Assembly (NCBI GenBank): GCA_024509875.1
Contig: JAMPIV010018784.1
Span: forward strand, 62,001 to 126,000
Direction of reading: 5' to 3'
DNA length: 64,000 nt
DNA from: Oreohelix idahoensis
Taxonomy: Eukaryota > Mollusca > Gastropoda > Stylommatophora > Oreohelicidae
The position numbers and the translations under genes are program-made. Positions 11,086 through 22,015 of this stretch are shown here, in pieces. The notes below the pieces were generated by a model. The model was not told the origin of the DNA. It did not search any database and saw only the letters and a list, made by a program, of their open reading frames with translations. Each line of letters begins with the position of its first letter. The stretch's first letter is position 1.

Positions 11086-11818
11086 TACTTCTGTCCTATA
11101 TTTCTATATATTACAGAGTCATAACACACCTATATTTCTACAATAGATTAGCACATCTGTACTTACTTTATATGTACACACTATCGTGCTTTGTTGTCAT
11201 CTTCTTCTGTTCGTTTTTTAAAATGATAGAGGAGGACTGAGTAGTTAATATAAGGGCCGTTAGTTTACTAAACAGCCACAATTATTAATAATGTATTGTA
11301 CCTTATGAAGCATATTAGTTATTAATTAGCATTATATTGCTTGTACTTTCTCAGAATGTCATTGTTGAGCTGAGGACTTACCTTACGAGTTCTAGATTGT
11401 GTACTTACCCTCGGAATACCAGAGCATATGTCCTGGATCGTCATGTAGTTTAACTTTACTATGTACTTATGTCATTACATGTCAAAGAATGTACTATTTA
11501 AATTTTCCTATCAGATTTGTACATCCATTTTTAAAGACAATATTAGAGTATGCTGTTTAATGATGATTATAGTAACTTGCATACGTATATTGTGTTTACA
11601 TGCTAACGTGATGTGTGTTGGTGACACCTCCCCGATGTGAATATTTTTTGAGACATATTTATTTTTCTGTTGAGGTATATCCTCACCAGACACTCTATAA
11701 TTAGCCTATTGTTTGGCAATTTAATTAATTATCAGCGCATAATTCGTGCGTTTTGAGCCGCTTATCGCTTGCTCTTTGATATTGAAAAAAAAAATATGTT
11801 CCACATTTTTTTTTTATC
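11086..11818 (+). other. 3' untranslated region of element A
   Basis: About 730 bp of AT-rich sequence between the RNase H stop and the purine tract. I see no env-like ORF, signal peptide or membrane segment here. Confidence 0.7.
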
Positions 11819-11830
11819 GGGAGGAGGTGG
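11819..11830 (+). promoter_or_regulatory. polypurine tract of element A
   Basis: GGGAGGAGGTGG lies five bases before the 3' LTR, after a T-run. This is the expected position and composition for the plus-strand primer. Confidence 0.8.
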
Positions 11831-11835
11831 TGATA

Positions 11836-12915
11836 TGTTGCGTGATAAATTCTCGCAACATCGTTTTATTTCAATATCTGTTTTATAACGCAAGGGCAAC
11901 AACTGCTTGTAATTTATAGTCACTTTTCTCGGTAAGCATTTGTCTTCTCGCGTTGGTATCGAATGCAGTTAACTTTTGAGCTGTGGTCATTTTTGCGCTG
12001 GACTGCGCATGACTTGTCTTGTTGTTTGTCGATCGGTTTCCGCCCACCACTAGTGGGAGTGAGCGATTTGGAATGGCGAAAGAGATGCCTCGTTGAAGAG
12101 GGGATCTCCGCTATTTTTGTTCTGTCAGGGGTGGTAGTCCTCTTATGGATATTTCGTTTAGTCGAGATAATACCTCTAGTGTTTTCCCACATGTCGGGAG
12201 GCGTGATATTTCTGTGTATTTCATGAAAGCAAGGTAAATTGACTTTTTCATTAACTCTATCGATTTTGGGTCGTGAGCGATTTCGATTCATAGCCTGTCT
12301 CCGAAAGTCGTCGTCACGAGATGTTCTTTCCCAGCTCACATGTCGCTGCATTGTACTGCATCGGTTGATGCATGTACCAAGGACCATTACTTGCTACTTT
12401 GTTAAATGAACTAGGTTTAGAAAACCTTTATTATCTAGAGGATATTCTTGAGGACATTATTTATACTTCGGCAGACGTGTCTGTCTTGCTGAAGTCAAAC
12501 TAAGGAGAGTGAACTGATCTCATACATCTGGTTATCTCCTGGCTGTTATAGAAAAGGATGGAGTTGTTCACCTGACTACATTTACAGCACTTTGAAATAT
12601 AACATGCATCTGACTCATCATTGTAATGCTGTCTACCGTTTATTGCTGTATTGAATGTTGCTGTGATAATGACTGTTTGATGTGCCTACACATTTGCGTA
12701 ACCATTTTGTCACTGTGGCGTCCACAATAAATAATGAAGAAAAACGTCAACGGCTGTTTCAAGACTCATTGACTTTATACGTCGTGAGTTTACTGACGTC
12801 CTATGTGGATTGCCCTGTTATTGTTGTATGAACATTGTTTTGACTGAACACATCTACACACTACACAAAACCAGACATGCGGATACCATCCATCATCATA
12901 TGGCATCACGCATCA
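11836..12915 (+). repeat. 3' LTR of element A
   Basis: Near-identical partner of 3665-4745, with the same TGTTGCG start and GCATCA end. AATAAA is at 12726-12731. Confidence 0.95.
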
Positions 12916-12920
12916 AGACC
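12916..12920. repeat. target-site duplication of element A, right
   Basis: AGACC, identical to 3660-3664. Dropping one copy restores the LINE reading frame. Confidence 0.93.
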
Positions 12921-13141
12921 CCAATGCCATCACAAGAACAGCTATGCTTTGGACCCCTGAAGGAAAACGAAAGAGAGGCCGACCAAAAACAACTTGGCGG
13001 AGGACTGTGGAGGCTGAGATGCAAAGAATGAACCAGAGTTGGGGCACTGTACGAAGGATGGCCACCGACCGAGCAAAGTGGAATCAGTTTGTTGTTGCCT
13101 TACAAGACGCCACTAGGCGTGATGGTCACCGACTGCTTTGA
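12921..13141 (+). pseudogene. LINE ORF C-terminal end, beyond the nested element
   Basis: The frame reads PNAITRTAMLWTPEGKRKRG, then a GRPKTTWRRTVEAE-type basic tail, to a TGA at 13139-13141. This is the usual carboxy end of such LINE proteins. It joins in frame with ...HVLRRD at 3664 when element A is removed. The 3' tail AAAGAAGAAGAA and the right target duplication (13173-13182) follow. Confidence 0.88.
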
Positions 13142-13524
13142 CGGTTGGCCGCTAAGGATCAAAGAAGAAGAAGTTTTGTTTGGCCTTGGCCAGATTTCAT
13201 ATACCAGATAAGACCTCGATCGTAAAATGTAAGTTTGAAAGATTTATTTCTGTGATAAGCGGATGTTTGTTTATTTTTATGGAATTCGCTACTGCAGTTT
13301 GCTTTATTCTTCAATCTTTTATGGCAGTAAGTCCGATGACTTAATAATACCTGTCGCCGTTTATTTTTTCTCTTCCTTCAGGGAAAATCTTTCTTTCCAT
13401 TTTTTTTTTTCGCTTTTCAAAATTTATATGATGTTAGTTGTTGGCAATGTTCAACTCACGTACATAGATACATTTATGCAGAATTTTGCAAGTAGCACGG
13501 ACAACCGTTGACTGGGGATTATAA

Positions 13525-14053
13525 TCCAATACCATAATTCCCGCCGTAAGTACGTCGGTCGGTCGGTCGGTCACATCATGCACACTGTCATTTGCGCACT
13601 TTTCTATTTTCGAGAGAGTACATTATCTTTTAACCACAGCTTAAGCGTGCTACTGTGGTTGAAAGTTAGACAATAATTGTTTTGTTTCCCTTATATGTAC
13701 TCTCCCGAAAATAGAAAAGTGCGCAAATGACGGTGTGCATGAACAGTTTGATTATGGAAAGTCAAGATTTTAAAAGATTCACGAACATTTACGAGACATG
13801 TTGTCATAAAAGAAATGTTAGTTATTTAGTCAATTTCCGGTCTATTAGGTCATTATCACAGCTCCACATGTCATTTAGGGAGGTTACTCCATGTCTTCAT
13901 ATTTAATACATCCATATAATTTTCACTACAAATATCTAATGACAGTCGCCTGCAATGAAATGACCGCAGTAGTAATAGTACCGTCTGTAATACGTGTATA
14001 AGAAACAACACACTATAATTAAAAACCTGTCAATTTTGACGGGTTATTGCTAG
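13525..14053 (+). mobile_element. non-autonomous Helitron, copy 1
   Basis: The element starts TCCAATACC after an A and ends TTATTGCTAG before a T, matching Helitron rules (5' TC, 3' CTRR, insertion between A and T). Just upstream of CTAG there is a hairpin, AACCTGTCAA / TTGACGGGTT (14024-14045). Inside, 13577-13623 and 13695-13741 form a roughly 46-bp imperfect inverted repeat. A second copy with identical ends is at 40126-41010. It encodes no Rep/helicase. Confidence 0.78.
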
Positions 14054-14282
14054 TATAGTAAATAATCTTCAAGCTTGGTTCTTATATTCATAAATTAATC
14101 CCTCTGAGCAAATTCACGTTAATTGTAATTATGTGGATAAAGCGGGCATTTAGGAGTTCTCCTGGGATAGTCATTGCTTATTATTTTCTCCTTCGTGTTT
14201 ACTTCAAAAAATTGGTTAAAACACCTTAACGTTTCTTTTAACTGACCAACGTTCTTGTGGTGGTTTGAGAGGTTATTGATGT

Positions 14283-14590
14283 TAAAAAGTAAGAGTCAAC
14301 AGAGTGAGGTCAAGCTATGTAAGTCCCTGAGTCTAATAGTTGATGATGATGATGTATTCTCAGGGTACCTAACCGCTACCACTCTCAGATCTCACTCTGT
14401 GTAATATTTTAGGTTCTATTATGCTATATGGCTACGTGTCTAGGGTAATGTATGTGTGGTGATATGATGATAACTTAAACACAACTGTAACTCAATATAA
14501 TGAACTTAAGTAAGACAGTGGTTAAAGTTATAAAATTACTTTACAATTTTTATTTTCCTGATCCTCAATTTTTTTGGGAAACAGGAATGT
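14283..14590 (-). repeat. dispersed repeat family Y, copy 1 (inverted)
   Basis: The reverse complement aligns with 31950-32290 and 23790-24070. All three share a block like GGTAGCAGTTAGGTGCCCTGA, then GACTCAGGGA..TACATAGCTTGACC. The class is unknown. Confidence 0.6.
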
Positions 14591-16893
14591 TCAACTCAAA
14601 AGAAATATGTTTATATACAAATTTAAATAAATATGAAGGACATCTTGTCCAATAAATGTTATTACTAAAATGTTTCTATAATAGTATCCCCTGCTGAAGT
14701 AATAATGTCTTAAGAGAGGTCACTAGTGGGAGGGACTGGTCTTCTCATCACGTCACAAGAAAGTTTATTGAAAGTGTGGAGAATAAAATATAATGAGATG
14801 TCATGAGCCCTCAAGATTTGGGCTTATCTTATTTTTCAGTTGAAAGTGGATGGCTTGCTGGAAATACTGCACACTCTTTCACAGCAGTGTATTCTGAAGG
14901 CGGCTACTACAGTTTGACTTCAAAGTATAAGCAACCGGCAAGTTGCCTCGTATTTTGCAGCTCCAGGTTATGTCTCACGTGGTAATAGGTGATGCAACCC
15001 TGCAACAAGAGGAACAATTCCTCCCTAAGTACACTTTTTATATATCTCCACAACTAACAACTAAACATCATTAAGCATTCTTTGTGATCAGTTGCATGTG
15101 CTAACCAATAGCTTTAGTCCCTAATTTTATGTGACTTCTTCACACTCAGTGGGTACCTTCTCCTTCCCACATGGCTTCAACGCCCCTGTCACTTTAAACC
15201 TTTGTTATCTTCCATATCATCAGCTGGGGTACACACTTTTCTTTTTCTCTTTCTAGTGATCTGTTAACTCTTTTATTATGACATCCTATTTATTTTTTCC
15301 AAGGGTTACTGGAACACTGTGGCCTGCAGAAGACTGCCAGTAGTTTCTGGACTTACAATCGTATGATTTGTAATGGTAAAATGCAAACACAATGTAAATT
15401 CATTTCCCCCCCCCCCCCACCACCCCTCCCAAGTCTGCTTAGGCATGTGCTTGCTAGGATGTCGTAATTCTTTTCCAATGGCAATGTCGTACAACACAAA
15501 TTTATGGCTCACACCCTTGTGGCCTGTACATACATATACAATTAATAAAGTCATTTCTCTTACCGCAAATAATGAATCCTTCACACAATGAACCACATGA
15601 CTAGCAGAACGATGGCACAAAATTCAGACTGCTGTCGTCCATAAGGTAAAACTTATTCAGAAAAGCTCCCCTTCTGTTCTCATCTTGGCACTGCGGTTAT
15701 AATTTTCAAATGGCGTTCTAGCCTAGAATGCGTTACATGTTATCAATCTCACTAGCCAATGAAACAACGCGTCCAAAATTTGACTCTTTTGAAAACCCCA
15801 AGCATTGAGTGTTAATCAGTGTGTTTGCTAGTCTGATTTTATTTATTTTTATTTCTGTCATATCTCAGCCATTTATGGACCGATTTCAAAAGTTAAAATT
15901 GATTATTAAACTGCCCTTTGGCCTCTATCATCCTATCTAGTTTTCATCTAACTATTCGTCACCGTTTTCATCTATGTAATTTTATCGTAATTATTTACTC
16001 TTTCTTCCTAACCAAATAGATTTTCTAAGGCAAGATGATGTAATATAAAGGAAATTGTTATGGTAAGATATTAAATAATATTAGCGTTATCATTCAGAAC
16101 ATCCCTTTTATTTACTCTCTTTATTTAGAAAGCAGTACATTATCTAAGCTTTTCCCCCTCCGCCCCGTACAGATTTTCTTTTAGTTTCATTTTCAAACGC
16201 ATAAGTTAGGCTTGTATTTTTCCTTTTTAACCCACCCTTTCCCCTCTCTCCCTTTTCAAGACGAAGTAACAAGTTGGTTTTCTGCCATACTTTCCGGCTT
16301 TCGTCATAAAATATTGGGAATGGTAACGCGAGCTGCGTGTGTGTTTGGGGGATGGGACTCACTACGCTTGGTCTTAGAAAAATTCAAATCTTGTGCCAAT
16401 CATGGACTGTTTTTATAGGCTATGTCCTTGGGACCAAATTTCAAATGCTGTAGTTATTTATAGATTAGCTACGTCCTTCATTAAATATTAGGATGGGGTT
16501 GAATGCGTTTGCAGGTGGTAACCCTTTTAAACGATAATAGTAGAAAAATTTCAAATATTGTGTCCAATTCTTAGCGGTACGATTGACCTTGTCTTTGGTA
16601 ATTTTCAAATATAATAGTGGGGTTTATAGGGTGTAATTTTTCGTTACTAGATTTTTGAATCGGGGAATTTGAGCGGGGTGTTAAACGGATTGACTTTATC
16701 ACAGTTCTTTTTATTGACTTTCTAAATGCGATTCTTCTGATACCCATAAAATCAAATACTCACAATTCCTTGGAATTCTCCAACGAAAATCCATTCAAAA
16801 TTCATTCTCAAAATAGGATTTATATTCAGTTGAAAACATTATAATCTTCTTGGCGAGCAGAAATAACCTGCATTAGGAATGGCGTCTGTATCG
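14591..16893. other. no recognisable gene
   Basis: AT-rich sequence with a C-run near 15406-15424. Nothing supports a gene. Short blocks near 16435-16690 (TTTCAAAT motifs, then GGGGAATTTGAGCG) resemble the reverse complement of 22005-22110. Confidence 0.5.
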
Positions 16894-16977
16894 GATTTAT
16901 TAAAGGTCTCAATAATCTGAGTGATAAGTTGTCTTGTGGATAGACGATGATAGTTCACGAAGGAATACGGAACTATA
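16894..16977 (-). repeat. LTR-derived fragment fused to RT of element C
   Basis: Plus-strand TTTATTAAAGGTCTCAATAA through GGAATACGGAACTATA is nearly identical to 20845-20928 inside the LTR. RT sequence starts immediately beyond it, so this is a deletion junction. Confidence 0.75.
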
Positions 16978-17605
16978 GTCAAACCCGCCTCTCTGAGTCT
17001 GCCAAATAACATGGAGAGTGCTGACAAATGTTCCTCAAATGTTTCTGTGGCAATGAGGATGTCATCCATGAAATTTGTAATATAGGGTTCTTTGGAGGTT
17101 CCAGTAATTTCCTCATCATACGAGAAAATACACTCGGAGCGTTTTTAATCCAAATGGTAAAACATCGAATTCATAGTGCCCTTCTGAGGTACTGAAAGCC
17201 AACATGTGTCCGATTTCAGATTTTACTGGAATTTGTTAGTACTCTTTACTCAGATCTATCGTCGACAAATACTTAGCTTTGCTAAGCGTTGAGAACAGTT
17301 GGCTAGTGTCAGGCAAGGGATCTGCCTGCGATTCAGTCACAGCATTAAGCTTCCAGTAGTCTATACATAGTCGGTGTTCTCAACTAGTTTTCCGGAGTAG
17401 CACTACACTCGCATTATATGCTGATTCTGACTTTGATGTTCTCTTTCAAAAGATTGTCGATTTCTTCCTTCATTGCTTGTGCTTTTGCGTACGGAATAGG
17501 GTAGGTTTTCACACAGATAGGTGTCGAGTCTATGACTTTCATGTTATACGCTAACAAGTTGGTGCACCCTGGTTTATCTGTGAGTATATCTGCATGAGTT
17601 TGCAA
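16977..17605 (-). pseudogene. reverse transcriptase remnant of element C
   Basis: The segment starts with DILTDKPGCTNLLAYNMKV and YPIPYAKAQAMKEEI (17414-17605), the stretch that leads into a gypsy-type RT. After frame changes it reaches MDDILIATETFEEHLSALS (17069 downward), the YMDD catalytic motif and following helix. It then runs into LTR-like sequence at 16977. The thumb and RNase H are missing. The position downstream of integrase is clear. Confidence 0.82.
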
Positions 17606-17934
17606 TAACCTGTTAACTTGCTCCCTCTATTCTTGAGACAAATATTCACTAACATTTATCTGTTCATAAGTTTCAGATGGTCTCAATGGATATTCAACTG
17701 AGGAAAGAGGTTCGTGCTTCATTTCCGAGGCTATGGCAAGAGTCATCATATGATTTACTTTAGGTACCCTGTCATAATACTTCTTCAGCAGATTCACATG
17801 GTATATCTTTTCCTTTCCTTCCTTGTCAGTTTTGTAGTTAGTTCTAGATAATTTTTCTAGAACAACATATGGTCATTGCCAACCTAATTGTAACTTGGTG
17901 TTACTGCCAGGCAACAGAAGCAGCACATTCTCCC

Positions 17935-19420
17935 CTACAGCAAGTTCCCTATCCTTTGCTTTCTTGTTGAATTCTCAGCATGTTTCCTTCTGGCTTTGCG
18001 CAAGTTATCATTTGCGTGTTTCCAGCCCGTTTTAAGACGAGAGGTTAACTCATTTACATATTGGAATGCTGATGTTACGGTTTCCTCTGCCTTCTCATCA
18101 ATCAAAGTCCGCAACAATGCTTCCAAATGACCTTTTATTGGCCGGCCAAATACCAATGTTGCCGGAGCCAATCCAGTTGAATAATGTGGGACTTCCCGGT
18201 AAGCAAATAATGCTGCCGTTAAATACTCAACCCAGGGGTCTGGTTTTTCCAGTGCCAGTTTCCTAAGTATGGATATTAGGGTTCCGTTGAAGCGCTCTAC
18301 CTGGCTATTTCCTTGAGGATGATAAGGAAAGGAATGATAGTGTCTGGCCTGAAATATCTTAAATACTTCTTGAGCTAGCTTTCCCTTGAACTGTGATCCA
18401 TTATCTGTCAATATTTGATGTGGGAAACTTAACCGGGTGAATATTGTCAACAGTGCCTCTGCCACATGTTTAGTGTCAATTGATGACATGGCTACGGCCT
18501 CTCCCTACATGGAACAAGTATCTACTAGAGTTAGGATATAACCATTCCTCTTTTTCGTCATAGTGAGTGGTCCTACAATAGTCACTGGAACTATCTACTA
18601 GAGTTAGGATATAACCATTCCTCTTCGTCCTAGTGAGTGGTCCTACAATGTTCACTGCAACTCTTTCAAAGGGTGTACCCATAAAAGGCATTTCTCCAAA
18701 AAGTTGCTGGTGCTGTCCAATGTTTTTTAGAGCTACCCTTTGATATTCTGGACAGGATTTCACATACCGTTTTGTATCTTCAGTAATTCCTGGCCAGAAG
18801 TAGTGACAACCTATCCTTTGACTTGTGGCTCCAATTCCCATGTGACCACTAAAGGGTATAGCATGTCCTAGTTCCATCACTTTTTGCCTATATGAAATTG
18901 GTACTACTAGCTGTCCATGGCTTTGAGGTCCTGTTCCAGCTTTTCTGTAAAGTAGTCCATTTTTCATGTAAACGTTTCCCTTTTCAGGAGGGTTTTGAGC
19001 TCTTGGCAATTGGCCAAAGCAAGGCTTCAGTGTGCTATCGGCTGCTTGAGCCTTTTTCATCTCTTCAGGATGAGTGTTTATGGGACTCTCTTCCATTTTC
19101 TTGGAACTGGACCTGGTCTTGACTGTTGTCATGACTACAGGTTTTACAGGGGTTCCTAAAAATACATATCTACAGCCCAGAATCAAGAGGTAGATAGGAT
19201 CATCAAGTACGGCTGCCTTTATCTCTCCTTCCACATAGCGAGATTTCACTTGGATTTTAGCTACAAGTAATGTCATGGTTACTGCTCCCTTTGTTGGCTC
19301 TGTTATTTCCACTGTTTCAGTGGTGATTTGTTCTGTGATTAGCAGGGTAGAATTCATGACTGAGTCAAAATTCAGACCTGTGTCATATAAGCATGTGACT
19401 TGAGTGCCGTTCACGGTCAC
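17935..19420 (-). pseudogene. protease-integrase region of element C
   Basis: Two overlapping frames are co-linear. The first carries a protease-like segment, CLYDTGLNFD (active-site DTG) with YLLILGCRY, then the H2C2 module of integrase (HAIPFSGHMG...CPEYQ, where the last zinc Cys appears changed to Tyr) and the start of the core. There, VAVNIVGP has Asn where catalytic Asp is expected. A 73-bp tandem duplication (18521-18593 and 18594-18660) disrupts the core. The second frame continues with LTDNGSQFKG (Asp) and NSQVERFNG (Glu). Two altered ligands and the duplication make it inactive. Confidence 0.85.
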
Positions 19421-19750
19421 TTACAGGGGGGTAGTGGGGGTTCTTCTGACTCACTGTCAGTTCCTGTCCGTTCTTGCTCCCTGTTGCTAGACATGCAGCG
19501 TGATGAGGAGTTTTCTTCCTACAGTCCATACTATTGTGGTTGCTCATTTTGCAATATTTGCACTACTTGTCTTCTTTTCTGGAAGGTTTCTTTCCAAATT
19601 CCAGAGGGGTTCTTTCTCTTTGTTCATATCGGGGCTTGTTTTTATAGTGATGTCCTGATTTTGCCCATTCCCGTCATATTTGGTGTATTGTTGAGGTTTC
19701 TTAGCTACTTCACTTTGTTTTAGTTTTGCTCCCTGTGTTAAAGAATGTGC

Positions 19751-20625
19751 CTATTCGTGACTTTCAGCATATTTGCTTATGTCTTCCAACCTATCCCATC
19801 TGTTTTCTACCAGGAATTTCTTTGTTTCAGGGGCCATGGAATCTAAAAGCTGTTCTATCAGAATCATTTCCTTTAGTCCCTCGAAATCTTGCGAAACGTT
19901 TCCCAGCGTACACCACCTCAGTAGATAAGTTTCCATCCGAGCTGCGTATTGTCGGTAGGTTTCCTGAGCCTCCTTCTTGGCAGTTCGGAATTTCTTACGA
20001 TAAGCCTCCGAGTTTTGCTCATAGCGAACAATCAATGCTTGCTTCAGAGCCTCAAAGTCTTCCTGTTCCTCTTTGGGCAGTTTCAAAAACACGTCATAAG
20101 AAATACCTCTCAATCCTTGAGAGAGCTTAACACTCCACTTTTCCTTCTCTAGGCATATGTCGAAGCAAGTCGCTCAAACGTGTCTATGTAGGTCTTAATA
20201 GAGTCATCCTTCTTCATAAAAGCATCCAAATGGAAGTTCATAACACCATTTTGAGGACCTTGGCTATGGCTACTGTGAGAGTGAGGTGAACTGCTACCAT
20301 TTATACTCGCAGCTGCATTGATTTCCAGTTGTCTTAACTTTCAATCATGCTCTCTTTCAGCCTGTATCCTTCTTTCTTCTCTCTCAGCTACTAATCTCAT
20401 TTTTTCTGCATCCAGCTTCTTAGCTTATCTTTCTGCTTCTACTTCAAGTTTCTTGGTCTCTCTTTCGGCTGCTAACCTTCTTTCCTCAGCTTCCAATTTC
20501 TTGGCTTCACTGTCCAAATACTTACCACTTTCTGATGTCACATACCGGATGAGAGCATCGCTACTTAGGCCTAACTCCTTTCCCATCTGTATTATTGCAG
20601 ACTTTACCTTTACCAAATCAGCCAT
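19751..20625 (-). pseudogene. Gag remnant of element C
   Basis: The N-terminal segment (20425-20625) reads MADLVKVKSAIIQMGKELGL followed by a Glu/Lys-rich coiled coil (EAKKLEAEERRLAAERETKK), as in elements A and B. The capsid-like part (19751-20113) contains LIVRYEQNSEAYRKKFRTAK, then RQYAARMETYLLRW and LVENRWDRLEDI, a SCAN-like helical arrangement. The two pieces lie in different frames with stops between them. Confidence 0.8.
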
Positions 20626-20817
20626 ACTTTTCAGAGGGTATAGTCTTACTCATTAATTTAATTAAGCTTAACTAAATAAACTTAATTAACAAATTATAGG
20701 TACTCAACGGTACTCTAAAAAAAAAAAAAACTTTTAACTTTGTGAAACATTTTCAAAACTTCCTAACAAAATTTTCTCAAGATAGAAGCGAGTTTTCTGG
20801 CTCAGGATTTCAAAGAT

Positions 20818-20835
20818 ATCCCGGACGACCCCCCA
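20818..20835 (-). promoter_or_regulatory. primer-binding site, tRNA-Pro type (element C)
   Basis: The minus strand reads TGGGGGGTCGTCCGGGAT, which differs at one position from the well-known tRNA-Pro primer site TGGGGGCTCGTCCGGGAT. It lies one base inside the LTR end (...GTTACA), the correct location. Confidence 0.85.
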
Positions 20836-20836
20836 G

Positions 20837-22015
20837 TGTAACGACTTTATTAAAGGTCTCAATAATCTGAATGATAAGTTGTCTTGTGGATAGACGATAA
20901 TAATTCGTGAAGGAATACAGAACTATAAGATATACCCCAGTCCCAGAAATGAGTACGGGTGTATGGATAACGCAGGTGTAGTAGTACTCCTATCTAGATC
21001 GTAATAATTAGACGCAGAAGACAAGAGTGCCCATTTTTTAACAACTACCCTATGCTATGAACATAAGAACAATGTAATCCCAAATAAACTTTAACTGTAA
21101 CAGTATTAACAAAGTCCAAAATACAATTTAAATCAATTTATTTATAATGATTCTTTTATCTTCTTCTTATCTTGAAATGTTAGAATGAAAAAAATATTTA
21201 TAGGAAATATATTTTCATTCACACAATACACAATGATTGTTTACACTTGTAAAAATGTCACTGGTTTAGTAGTAGTCTGGTAACTGACTTTTGATAAAAC
21301 TTTTGTTCCTCATTTGACGCTATCTCACATAATTTTGCTCTCAAAGTTTTTTAATTTGGTCACTTCGCTCAATGTTCTCGGTTAATGTTCTGGCGGATAG
21401 ACAGCATTGGCCCCTGACAGTAACGACTGAAGTTGCACACACTTGAGATATACAGTCTCTTCTGATTGTTCAATTTACTAATGGATATCAGCACATATGA
21501 GTGACCCACTGCGGTGTTCCGTGTCGCTTTGCAGGATAACACTTTGTGGTGTACACTTCTGACTTCTGAGATCAGTATTCGCGACCGAAACCTGAAAAAA
21601 TCACATAGCCCGAGGATAGTCTCTACTTAGGAGTTCACTCGACTAAGTGTGGTGGGTGTGAGTGTTATCAGTTTATGCATGTGTATGAGATGCCACAAGT
21701 GTTAATGGTATCTTGTCAGTATACACATATGTCTACCTTGCAGTTATATAATAATATACATAATAATATACATACTAATAATACATCAGTTAATTTAATC
21801 ACTGATGTGATGACATAGTCCCTTGTACATATGGTCCTTCCAGTCAACTAGTAAAGTGCTGGAATTGTCAACTAATGTAGTAGGATCCTTGCAAATATGT
21901 TTACAAGACTTATAGTCAACACTGTGGGTATATAGTTTGGATTTCACCCATCAAATAAATTCTTATACATTCTTCATCCATGGTGTCGTAAAAATTTTGA
22001 ATCTGTATGACACCA
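20837..22015 (-). repeat. 5' LTR of element C (outer end uncertain)
   Basis: The inner end at 20837 is fixed by the adjacent primer-binding site. The outer end is placed at ...GACACCA because it gives TG...CA on both strands, but no partner LTR or target duplication confirms it. On the minus strand, GAGCGGGGAATTTGAGCG lies just outside, which would be odd for host flank. Confidence 0.4.

Larger units (their letters stand above)
3665..12915 (+). mobile_element. element A: Gmr1-type LTR retrotransposon (INT before RT)
   Basis: A complete 9.25-kb LTR retrotransposon: 5' LTR 3665-4745, leader, gag, PR, INT, RT, RNase H, purine tract, 3' LTR 11836-12915. The LTRs start TG and end CA, and they are nearly identical, so the insertion is recent. 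It lies in the C-terminal part of the LINE ORF with a perfect 5-bp duplication. The protein motifs are Ty3/gypsy-like (H2C2 plus D,D35E integrase, GPY/F module, YLDD RT), but integrase is encoded upstream of RT, the order known from Gmr1-type elements. It carries one frame change near 7320 and one in-frame stop at 8314-8316. No env-like frame follows RNase H. Confidence 0.93.
601..13172 (+). mobile_element. full-length APE-type LINE (RTE/BovB-like) split by nested LTR element A
   Basis: This is a non-LTR retrotransposon bounded by a 10-bp target duplication (591-600 and 13173-13182) and ending in an A/G-rich tail (AAAGAAGAAGAA). Removing the nested LTR element and one copy of its duplication leaves about 3.3 kb, a normal length for the compact RTE group. 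Its single ORF encodes an N-terminal apurinic-type endonuclease, a reverse transcriptase and a basic C-terminal tail. The reading frame resumes exactly across the nested insertion: ...GHVLRRD before it and PNAITRTAMLW after it. Several frameshifts and stops show the LINE is dead. Clade naming (RTE/BovB versus a neighbouring clade) is by motif impression only. Confidence 0.85.
16894..22015 (-). mobile_element. element C: decayed Gmr1-type LTR retrotransposon
   Basis: Reading the minus strand from high to low coordinates: LTR, primer-binding site, gag, protease, integrase, RT. This is again integrase before RT. The frames are broken in many places. RT is cut off just after its YMDD motif and joined to about 85 bp that also occur at the LTR start (20845-20928), so RNase H and most of the 3' LTR have been lost by deletion. 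The outer LTR end (22015) is a guess from a CA end followed by a purine-rich minus strand. Confidence 0.72.

Noticed and set aside
11086..11835. Possible env gene after RNase H (also 57538-58584)
   Set aside because: No ORF of useful length, signal peptide or membrane segment in either element; no reason to call a retrovirus.
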